DNA of 8,303 nt, taken from a bacterium. Its GTDB lineage: Bacteria; Spirochaetota; Spirochaetia; JABEVK01. The stretch spans positions 1 through 8,303 of the forward strand of contig JAJXWL010000069.1 of the NCBI GenBank assembly GCA_021781625.1, written 5' to 3'. This document shows, piece after piece, positions 1-5,780 of this stretch (its first letter is position 1; each line of letters opens with the position of its first letter). Both the position numbers and the translations under genes were made by a program. The notes under the pieces are model-generated. The model ran no database searches, was not told the origin of the DNA, and saw only the letters and a program-made list of their open reading frames with translations.

Positions 1-1168
1 TTACAGATGTCCCTTGGCCGGGCCTGGTCAGTAAGCTCACTCGACCTTTGTTTTGCCGAACCAAACCCTCAACGGTCGCTAGTCCTAAACCTGTCCCGCG
101 AAGATGAGGCTTTGTCGTAAAAAAAGGTTCGAAGGCTTTGGCGGCAGTTTCAGCGTCCATCCCAGTACCGTTATCCGAAAGTGTGATTTCCACTTCTTGG
201 CCTTTGACTACCCAGCCTAGAGTAATGGTTCCGTTGAGTCCTGAGGCATCTCGCGCGTTGGTGCAAAGGTTCGTCAGAATTTGCGACAAATGTTCTTGGT
301 CGGCGAGAATAGCTACCTCTGGTGAGGGGAGAAGCAAGAGTTTGGCGGGGGTACTGAGGCTCTGAAGAGTGGGTGTCAACCTGTTGATTTCTGTTTGTAG
401 TTCCAGGCGGCGGGGCAGGGCAATTTGCTTTCGAGCATACCCTAAAAGTTGTTTGGTGAGTTGACTCGCAATCTCAGCGGCCTGGGAAATGTGTGCTAGA
501 TCTGAACTCAGAGCCGGCTCGTGTTTAGATCGCTCTTTAGCAACTTCGAGGCGTGCAAAAATGACTTCCAACAAATTGTTGAAATCGTGAGCAATGCCCC
601 CGGCCAAGAATCCGATGCTTTCTAATTTCTTGGTTTGAGCAAGTTCCTCTCGAGCCATGACTTCGCCTGTAATATCGGTCAGCGTAACAAGAACTTGTTC
701 GGATTCGCCTGGCCAGAGAGCTCCTTCAAAGCGGTAAAAGCCTTTTCCTTTTGAGGTAGAAATTTGCAAAGTGGTGGCTTCACAAGCCCCTTTAGTCGTT
801 AACTCACGCCAGCGAAGAAAAAAAATATCTTGAGATTCTGGTGCGAGCATTTTTTGAAGGCGGTCGACACCACCACTAAGAGAGCGGAACCTTTGATTTC
901 CGGAAAGAAGATAGCCTTCAATGGTTAAAATGCCATAAGCCGTGGGGGCTGCCTCAAAGAGCTTTTTCCAACGCTCTTGGGAAGTTGTGAGCTCTTCGGC
1001 AGTCCGCCTAAGCTCGTCATTTTGATACTCCAATTCTTGCTGATAGATACTGAACTTTTGATAAAGCTCTTCGAGGGTTTGGTTTTTATCAGCTTCTGAC
1101 GCGGGGTGTCTCAGGGCTTCTTCAATGGCGTTCTTCATTTCGTCGCGAGATAATTTAGGTGAACTCAT
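1..1168 (-). CDS. PAS-domain sensor histidine kinase, C-terminus cut by window edge
   Basis: Reading the minus strand from ATG 1168 gives 389 residues with no stop before the window edge, so the gene is partial at its 3' end. Residues about 30-65 form a Gln/Glu-rich coiled coil. A PAS-like domain follows (about 66-170, with EAAPTAYGIL near 72-81). The dimerisation/phosphoacceptor segment has the H-box GGIAHDFNNLL, phosphoacceptor His194. The ATPase domain shows an N-box (LTNLCTNARDAS, about 298-309), G1 (DNGTGMD, 332-338), F-box (FEPFFTTK) and G2 (GTGLGLA, 358-364). By family knowledge it autophosphorylates on His194 and passes phosphate to a response regulator, none of which is visible here. 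There is no transmembrane segment in the visible part, so it is probably cytosolic. Its ATG overlaps the TGA of the CheB/CheR hybrid gene (ATGA), implying translational coupling and a joint function. A C-terminal receiver beyond the edge cannot be excluded. Confidence 0.93.
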   Translation of the reverse strand, partial: MSSPKLSRDEMKNAIEEALRHPASEADKNQTLEELYQKFSIYQQELEYQNDELRRTAEELTTSQERWKKLFEAAPTAYGILTIEGYLLSGNQRFRSLSGGVDRLQKMLAPESQDIFFLRWRELTTKGACEATTLQISTSKGKGFYRFEGALWPGESEQVLVTLTDITGEVMAREELAQTKKLESIGFLAGGIAHDFNNLLEVIFARLEVAKERSKHEPALSSDLAHISQAAEIASQLTKQLLGYARKQIALPRRLELQTEINRLTPTLQSLSTPAKLLLLPSPEVAILADQEHLSQILTNLCTNARDASGLNGTITLGWVVKGQEVEITLSDNGTGMDAETAAKAFEPFFTTKPHLRGTGLGLATVEGLVRQNKGRVSLLTRPGQGTSV

Positions 1169-3987
1169 ACAACTACTTCCTGAAGCATCATGACCATACC
1201 AATGACTTTGAGTGGCTTTCCTTGGGCATCACGCTCAGCTACAGCTCCTCGGTCGTGGTAGACTGCCCAGCCCCCCTGGCTTCGACGAATGCGGTAAGTC
1301 ATATCCCAAAGGGGTGTCTGCCCCGTGAGGTGGTCTCGCATCGCTTTCATGACGGAATCATAGTCCTCAGGGTGCAAAAGCGCACAAATCTCCTCAACCT
1401 TGTTAGGAAAAGTTTCGGGAGTATAGCCCAACATGGTTGCTTTGCGCGGATCTATGAGCACAAGTCCTGTCGAAACATCCCACTCCCACCAACCCATACG
1501 ACCTAATTCGAGAGCTTGATTTAAGCGCTGAAGGTTGACTGCCGCTTCCCGCCGTTCGGTCTGCAAGCTTGTGATATCGTTGAACGTGATGATAATGCCG
1601 TCAATGGCGTTATAGTCTGTTCGGTACGGCCGGATAGACGCCAAGTACTGTCGGCCATCGATACCGGTGACGGCTCGGTCTATGGACTGCAAGGTGTTCA
1701 AAGTGATGCGAATATCCTCGATCAGAGCAGGATAACTGGGGAGTGGTGAAAGATGTTCTAGCGGCCTTCCCAGATCTGCAGGCATAATGCGGGTCAGAAC
1801 GCTAACCTTGGGAGTCAGCTTGCGAATATTCAGATTGGAATCCAAATACAGGGCTCCAACCCCAGTGTTGCGCAAGAGATTGGCTTCATCATTGTTGAGG
1901 TTGGTTAGCTCTTCAATCTTATTTTGGTATTCGGAATTCACGGTATACAATTCTTCATTGACAGATTGAAGTTCTTCGTTGGTGCTTTGTAACTCTTCAT
2001 TTGAGGCGATCAGCTCTTCATTGCTGGATTGAAGTTCTTCATTCGACGTTTCCAGCTCTTCGACGGTAGCTTGTAAACTTTCGCGAGTAAACTGAAGTTC
2101 TTTTTCTAAATCGCTCACGCGGCCGAGGACCAATTGATCAAGGTGTTCCGGAGAAGGTGCCTGATGAAGGGGAGTAGGAGACTCGCGAAAGCTCAGAAGA
2201 AAACAAGTTGTCTCGTCGGCAACTCGGTAACCATCGATATTTTGCATGGAAACGTAAGGAGTTCCCGTTTTTAACTGACGCAAAAGCGAGCTTGCTAATA
2301 ACTTCAAATCTGGTGGCAACAGATCAAAAAGGCTTGAAGAAAACTTACCCTCCGGGATTTTTAAAAAAGCCGAAGTGTCATTGAAGGTCTGGAGAATTTG
2401 ATCGTTGGCATCAATGAGCACACTAGGGGGGAGAACCGCAGATAAGGTTTGGCTGAGTAGTCTTTCAGCTTTGCCATTTTCGTGGTTTTTCAAGACGGAG
2501 TTGGGCAAGTTTTGATCTCGAGGCTCACGGTAAAGAGGCGTGATCTCAAGGGGAACTGTGAAGCCAGGTTGACGGCGGAAGATTTTGTTTTTTGAATCTA
2601 CGACGACAAAGCCATCGGCCAGGGGCCCCAGACTTTCAGATGTTCCTAAGAAGAGCACGCCCTGGGGGGATAAAGAATGGTAAATGCTCCCAAAAAGTCG
2701 ATTTTGCACCTCTGGTTTAAAGTATATGAAAAGATTACGGCAAACGAGCAAGTCAATTTTTGAAAACGGAGGATCTTTCAAGAGATTGTGAGACGCAAAC
2801 ACGACAAGCTTGCGTACAGCATCCGAAATCAAATAGCCGTCTTGAGTTTTGTCAAACCACCGCAACAACATAGCGGGAGGAACATCGGCAGCGATGCTGT
2901 CCGAGTAAAACCCACGGCTGGCGATATCCAGGGCATGGCGATCGATGTCTGTGGCAAAAATCTTGATATCCACGGTGCGTTTTTGTTGTTCCATCGTCTG
3001 TAAAAGCAAAATCGCCAAGGAATAAACTTCTTCACCGGTAGAACAGCCTGCCGACCAAATCCTTAAGGATTTTCTTTGGAGAAGTTCGGGAAAGACATTT
3101 TTTTCTAGGGAAACAAAAGCCTCTTGGTCACGAAAAAAGCGGGTTACCCCGATGAACATTTCCCGAAACAGGGTCTGTTTTTCTTTTTCGGACTCTTTCA
3201 GATAAGCCAAGTAAGTTTCCAGGGAATCAAAATGGTTGATGCTAACGCGGCGTTCCAAACGACGAATCAACGTTGTTTCTTTGTACAACGAAAAATCCAC
3301 ACCACTAAAATCCCTTAAAATGAGAATAGCCTGTGTCAGCGGGTTGGAATTGCGGGTGAGTGCCGCCTCTAAGCGACTCGCTTTTTTGACAAAAGGGTGT
3401 TGAACGTATTGCACCAAGGCTTCAGGCATCTGTGAGGGGGGCAAAATATAGTCAATGAGACCCGTGGCAATCGCTGAACGGGGCATCCCGTTAAATTTCG
3501 CGGTAGACTCATCTTGGGCCATCACAATACCGCCGGCTTCTTTAATGGCCCGGGTTCCAAGTGTCCCATCGCTACCGGTCCCCGAGAGGATTACCCCAAT
3601 CGCAGCTCGTCCTTTTTCTTGTGCCAGCGAGGAAAAAAATACATCGACAGGAAGATGAACACCACGAGTATGCCCTTGCTCACGCAGGACTAATTGATTA
3701 TGGAACAAAACAAGATCTTGACGAGGTGGAATCAAGTACACCGTATTCGATTCTACGGGCATGGCGTCGTTGATCACACAAATACGAAGTTTGGTTTGAC
3801 GAGCTAAGAGCTCGTCCATCAGGCTTTTGTAGTCGGGGGAAAGGTGCTGGATCACCACAAACGCTAAACCAGTATCGAGGGGAACAGCCTTAAAAAATTC
3901 TTGAAGGGCTTCTAAGCCACCTGCTGATGCTCCAATAGCCACAATGACGGGTTCAGAAGCCGTTTTCTTTGTTTTAACGGAACTCAT
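1165..3987 (-). CDS. CheB methylesterase / CheR methyltransferase hybrid with PAS domains
   Basis: The 940-residue product joins two opposing chemotaxis-type activities. Residues about 12-200 are a CheB glutamate methylesterase domain, with Ser21 in GASAGG, His48 in QHLSP and Asp140 in SGTGSDG as the expected catalytic triad. No receiver domain precedes it. Residues about 215-470 are a CheR-type SAM-dependent methyltransferase: helical N-domain with RRLERR, SAM loop AGCSTGEE (313-320), acidic FATDID (344-349), and CRNLFIYF (416-423). A PAS-like region (about 505-600), a long coiled coil (about 624-700) and two more PAS-like domains (about 700-805 and 820-935) follow. In-frame TAA codons 9 and 15 nt upstream leave ATG 3987 as the only start before the CheB core. 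The ATG has no clear Shine-Dalgarno sequence. Homologues of this architecture often continue into a histidine kinase; here the kinase is the separate, 4-nt-overlapping downstream gene. The substrate is unknown, as no chemoreceptor is present nearby. Confidence 0.95.
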   Translation of the reverse strand: MSSVKTKKTASEPVIVAIGASAGGLEALQEFFKAVPLDTGLAFVVIQHLSPDYKSLMDELLARQTKLRICVINDAMPVESNTVYLIPPRQDLVLFHNQLVLREQGHTRGVHLPVDVFFSSLAQEKGRAAIGVILSGTGSDGTLGTRAIKEAGGIVMAQDESTAKFNGMPRSAIATGLIDYILPPSQMPEALVQYVQHPFVKKASRLEAALTRNSNPLTQAILILRDFSGVDFSLYKETTLIRRLERRVSINHFDSLETYLAYLKESEKEKQTLFREMFIGVTRFFRDQEAFVSLEKNVFPELLQRKSLRIWSAGCSTGEEVYSLAILLLQTMEQQKRTVDIKIFATDIDRHALDIASRGFYSDSIAADVPPAMLLRWFDKTQDGYLISDAVRKLVVFASHNLLKDPPFSKIDLLVCRNLFIYFKPEVQNRLFGSIYHSLSPQGVLFLGTSESLGPLADGFVVVDSKNKIFRRQPGFTVPLEITPLYREPRDQNLPNSVLKNHENGKAERLLSQTLSAVLPPSVLIDANDQILQTFNDTSAFLKIPEGKFSSSLFDLLPPDLKLLASSLLRQLKTGTPYVSMQNIDGYRVADETTCFLLSFRESPTPLHQAPSPEHLDQLVLGRVSDLEKELQFTRESLQATVEELETSNEELQSSNEELIASNEELQSTNEELQSVNEELYTVNSEYQNKIEELTNLNNDEANLLRNTGVGALYLDSNLNIRKLTPKVSVLTRIMPADLGRPLEHLSPLPSYPALIEDIRITLNTLQSIDRAVTGIDGRQYLASIRPYRTDYNAIDGIIITFNDITSLQTERREAAVNLQRLNQALELGRMGWWEWDVSTGLVLIDPRKATMLGYTPETFPNKVEEICALLHPEDYDSVMKAMRDHLTGQTPLWDMTYRIRRSQGGWAVYHDRGAVAERDAQGKPLKVIGMVMMLQEVVV
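1176..1181 (-). promoter_or_regulatory. Ribosome binding site of the histidine kinase gene
   Basis: AGGAAG on the minus strand lies 7 nt before ATG 1168, inside the last codons of the CheB/CheR hybrid gene. It supports a separate kinase start at 1168 rather than a frameshifted fusion of the two genes. Confidence 0.6.
1924..2049 (-). repeat. 21-nt repeats encoding (S/T)NEELQ heptads of a coiled coil
   Basis: Inside the CheB/CheR hybrid gene, codons 647-688 encode six successive seven-residue units: TSNEELQ, SSNEELI, ASNEELQ, STNEELQ, SVNEELY and the degenerate TVNSEYQ. On the plus strand this appears as recurring AGTTCTTCATT-like blocks every 21 nt. The units fit a parallel coiled coil joining the enzymatic half to the PAS half. 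Similar heptads are typical of this hybrid family, so the repeat is protein-driven rather than a mobile element. Confidence 0.85.
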
Positions 3988-3996
3988 TTCAATTTA

Positions 3997-4024
3997 ATTT
4001 TAATCTAACTGTATGTAGTGTCAA
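3997..4024 (-). promoter_or_regulatory. Sigma70-like promoter of the CheB/CheR-kinase operon
   Basis: On the minus strand a perfect -35 hexamer TTGACA (4024-4019) is separated by 16 bp from TAAAAT (4002-3997), which matches the -10 consensus at five of six positions. The usual start distance places transcription initiation near 3991-3988, only a few bases from ATG 3987. The message would then be leaderless or nearly so, consistent with the lack of a Shine-Dalgarno sequence before this gene. Confidence 0.6.
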
Positions 4025-4093
4025 GCAGTTGTGCGGGTGTCCTGAGTCGAGGCCCTTACAATTAAAGGGAAATTCTCCTTCTATGAAAGTCAC

Positions 4094-4114
4094 CTGACAA
4101 GATCGGCTTGTCAG
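4094..4114. repeat. Perfect inverted repeat, candidate operator
   Basis: CTGACAAG (4094-4101) and CTTGTCAG (4107-4114) are perfect reverse complements around the 5-nt centre ATCGG. The 21-bp dyad lies in the divergent intergenic region and covers the candidate -35 and most of the spacer of the plus-strand promoter. That fits a binding site for a dimeric regulator. No T-run follows, so a terminator is unlikely. The regulator is unknown and no DNA-binding protein is encoded in the window. Confidence 0.5.
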
Positions 4115-4122
4115 AGTATGCT
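4094..4122 (+). promoter_or_regulatory. Candidate promoter of the envelope operon
   Basis: CTGACA (4094-4099, five of six -35 positions) and TATGCT (4117-4122, four of six -10 positions) are separated by an optimal 17 bp. The predicted start near 4129 would place the Shine-Dalgarno sequence GGAGG at the very 5' end of the message, which is tight, so the true start may lie elsewhere. The -35 coincides with the left arm of the inverted repeat. Confidence 0.35.
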
Positions 4123-4128
4123 AGTTGT

Positions 4129-4133
4129 GGAGG
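4129..4133 (+). promoter_or_regulatory. Strong ribosome binding site deciding a TTG start
   Basis: GGAGG sits 5 nt before TTG 4139. The codon immediately before that TTG is an in-frame TGA, so the reading frame cannot start further upstream. The next in-frame TTG (4151) would cost the basic N-terminus of the signal peptide. Together these favour TTG 4139. Confidence 0.6.
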
Positions 4134-4138
4134 CGTGA

Positions 4139-4726
4139 TTGCGGGCAAGTTTGAGGGGACTAACCCTGGTATTGTTGGTTATTCTGACGGCCCCAGCCGT
4201 GGCAGAAAGCACCATTGCCGTGGGGGGAGGGATGGATTTTCCCATTTTCTTGAGTTTGAACAATCCAACTGGTCCTCAAAATAGCGTGGGTATTCACTTG
4301 TTTACCGATTGGAACAATTGGACCTTCCGAGCCGGCTGGCGGCTGGCCTTTATGGAAACCACTCCTTTTTCGTCGACTCAAACCTATGTGGCCAATCCCA
4401 CCTTATACATTGTTGATGCGAATTCGGGGTTGAGTTGGGCCGAACTCGCTGTGAGTCGTGACTTTCCCCTTGTGGTGAACCCCGTGATTACCATTGTCCC
4501 TTCACTAGGTTTGACCTGGGAACCGAAAATGACGGGAACAGCCCCTTCCTACGCGTCTAACCTTGAAGAATCTCCTCTTTTAGGCGAGGCGTCTTTGGCC
4601 TTTCACCTTAGCCTTAAGAATAGCTTGTATTTGGCACCAGAATTTCGTTATGGCTTAGACCTTTTGTCCTTTACGGGGCAACAAGTGCTGTTTGGTGTGG
4701 AACTGGGGTATGCCTTTGGTCCCTAA
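4139..4726 (+). CDS. Exported beta-barrel-like envelope protein, unknown function
   Basis: This 195-residue protein starts at TTG. Its N-terminus is a textbook signal peptide: Arg2 and Arg6, a hydrophobic core LTLVLLVIL, and a likely signal peptidase I site after Ala22 (AVA|ES). The mature part alternates polar and hydrophobic residues and is rich in Gly and aromatics, as in small outer-membrane barrels. Strand-like stretches include about 49-58, 60-72, 98-107, 115-127, 148-159, 162-173 and 182-193. It ends in the aromatic-containing LGYAFGP, close to but not the usual terminal Phe. About 170 mature residues would suit an eight-strand barrel. I recognise no specific family. It is first in a compact operon and its stop overlaps the next gene's upstream start codon by 17 bp. 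The barrel assignment is inferred from composition, not from a motif. Confidence 0.75.
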   Translation: MRASLRGLTLVLLVILTAPAVAESTIAVGGGMDFPIFLSLNNPTGPQNSVGIHLFTDWNNWTFRAGWRLAFMETTPFSSTQTYVANPTLYIVDANSGLSWAELAVSRDFPLVVNPVITIVPSLGLTWEPKMTGTAPSYASNLEESPLLGEASLAFHLSLKNSLYLAPEFRYGLDLLSFTGQQVLFGVELGYAFGP

Positions 4727-5780
4727 ACTGGTGGTCCCAAAACTGGACCTGGTGAGGCTTCTTAGTCTTGGCTTCCTCCTTTTGACAGCTTGTGCTCCCG
4801 CCCCTTCTTCTAACGCCGTCTATGTTTGGAAGTCTGAAACCCACTGGAGCCCTATTGATACCGCACTTTTAGAACGTGACGGGGTCAAAACCGTGTATTG
4901 GCATGTGGGGGACTGGGACGAGCTACGAGGCCGTGATATTGGTGAAAAACTGGTCTCGTCGCAACCTTTGCCTTCACAATTTCCTGTGGTGCCTGTTTTG
5001 TATCTGACCGTCGCGACATTAAATGCTTGGACCAAGGTTCCTCTGACGACCGAAGTTTCCCGGCAAAGGGCTCAGACCTGCGTCGCCATATTTGACAGGT
5101 TTCCCGCTTGGACCCGTTCGGCTTTCGAGCGGCAAATTGACGCCGACTGGACTCCCGCAACCCGTGCCGTTTATTTTGATTTCTTACGAGCTTTACGAAA
5201 GCTTTTGGCGACGACAAAATGTACCTTGTCCGTCACGATACGGCTCAATCAATACCGGGATCGCCTTCTCGAAGGTGTGCCGCCAGTGAGTCGGGGAGTC
5301 CTTTTAACTTACGGAGCCGGCGATCCACAGGATCCGAACTCACGAGTCCTAGACCCCAACCTCGTGGCACAATACGTGCGTCCGGGGTCGTCGTATCCGT
5401 TTCCCCTTGCTGTTGCGTTACCGGAATATGGTGAAGTTCGGCAATTTAACCCGTTTCATCGCTTGGTCGCCTTGGCCCCTGAACCGGAAGGGTTGGCGGC
5501 TACCCCTCCTGAGTTGCTGTGGCCGGCGGGCTTAAAGGTGTGGCCGGAACAAGGCCCCGGGTGGGCACAAGCCGTAAAGCGGGTGTCTTGGGCGGGGTTG
5601 CTTTGGTTAGAAGGGGATCAGGCTTTGGTGGATGCACCGACACCCGCTCAAGTTCACCAGGTTTGTCAAATTTTAAGGCGGGCCGGACTGCCCACGACAA
5701 AAAGTCTGGTTCTTTTTGATTATTCCCAGTCAGAATGGAGGTCGTCTCGTCATGAAGCGTTTGTGTCTGCTTTGCCTTAA
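4710..5780 (+). CDS. Lipoprotein with a QIDADWT-type core, unknown function
   Basis: With ATG 4710 the product has 356 residues. It has a hydrophobic segment LLSLGFLLLTA followed by a lipobox (LTAC, Cys28), so it should be lipid-anchored after signal peptidase II cleavage. The start is uncertain. ATG 4710 has a weak GGA 8 nt upstream and gives a long n-region containing Asp. GTG 4752 gives the compact MRLLSLGFLLLTA|C, and GTG 4731 is also possible. The body contains VYVWKSETHW just after the lipobox, FPVVPVLYLTV (about 91-101), QIDADWTPATR (142-152), TIRLNQ (176-181), GVPPVSRG (189-196) and PLAVALPEYG (232-241). Regular strand/helix alternation with buried Asp and Trp motifs suggests a TIM-barrel-like, perhaps glycosidase-like, fold. 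From memory, similar QID(C/A)DWT...TIRL...GVPPV proteins occur as uncharacterised proteins in other diderms; this is unverified. No catalytic role can be assigned. Confidence 0.8.
   Translation: MPLVPKLVVPKLDLVRLLSLGFLLLTACAPAPSSNAVYVWKSETHWSPIDTALLERDGVKTVYWHVGDWDELRGRDIGEKLVSSQPLPSQFPVVPVLYLTVATLNAWTKVPLTTEVSRQRAQTCVAIFDRFPAWTRSAFERQIDADWTPATRAVYFDFLRALRKLLATTKCTLSVTIRLNQYRDRLLEGVPPVSRGVLLTYGAGDPQDPNSRVLDPNLVAQYVRPGSSYPFPLAVALPEYGEVRQFNPFHRLVALAPEPEGLAATPPELLWPAGLKVWPEQGPGWAQAVKRVSWAGLLWLEGDQALVDAPTPAQVHQVCQILRRAGLPTTKSLVLFDYSQSEWRSSRHEAFVSALP
4717..4746 (+). repeat. 15-bp tandem duplication spanning a gene's stop codon
   Basis: TGGTCCCTAAACTGG (4717-4731) is followed directly by TGGTCCCAAAACTGG (4732-4746), with 14 of 15 bases identical. 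The single difference (T4724 versus A4739) is the first base of the TAA that ends the beta-barrel-like gene. In the lipoprotein frame the units encode LVPKL and VVPKL. The copy number is two, with a fainter continuation (CTGGACCTGGTG) after it. Confidence 0.85.
5737..5741 (+). promoter_or_regulatory. Ribosome binding site of the 782-aa exported protein gene
   Basis: GGAGG lies 10 nt before ATG 5752, within the end of the lipoprotein gene. It supports ATG 5752 over TTG 5716. ATG 5752 also places Lys-Arg right before the hydrophobic core of the signal peptide. Confidence 0.55.

Noticed and set aside
138..365. Plus-strand open frame opposite the kinase ATPase domain
   Set aside because: The minus strand carries intact N, G1 and F boxes over this stretch, so the plus frame is a shadow.
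1159..1506. Plus-strand open frame antisense to the CheB/CheR hybrid gene
   Set aside because: The opposite strand encodes an unmistakable PAS domain here. The antisense product has no domain-like pattern, and no promoter or Shine-Dalgarno sequence was found for it.
1924..2049. 21-nt periodic repeat as a CRISPR-like or mobile array
   Set aside because: The period equals one protein heptad, the reading frame is maintained and there are no spacers. It is coiled-coil coding sequence.
4053..4069. CCCTT...AAGGG inverted repeat in the intergenic region
   Set aside because: Only 5 bp per arm with a 7-nt centre and no T-run. This is within chance expectation, and no transcription unit ends here that would need a terminator.
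4094..4114. Inverted repeat as a rho-independent terminator
   Set aside because: The stem is not followed by a T-run on either strand, and both neighbouring genes are transcribed away from it.
4692..4709. TTG 4692 as the lipoprotein start
   Set aside because: It extends the n-region with WNW residues before the signal peptide and deepens the overlap with the upstream gene. ATG 4710, GTG 4731 or GTG 4752 fit a lipoprotein signal peptide better.
5716..5751. TTG 5716 as the start of the 782-aa protein
   Set aside because: ATG 5752 has a GGAGG upstream and puts Lys-Arg right before the hydrophobic core. The longer form would bury the signal peptide behind 12 polar residues.
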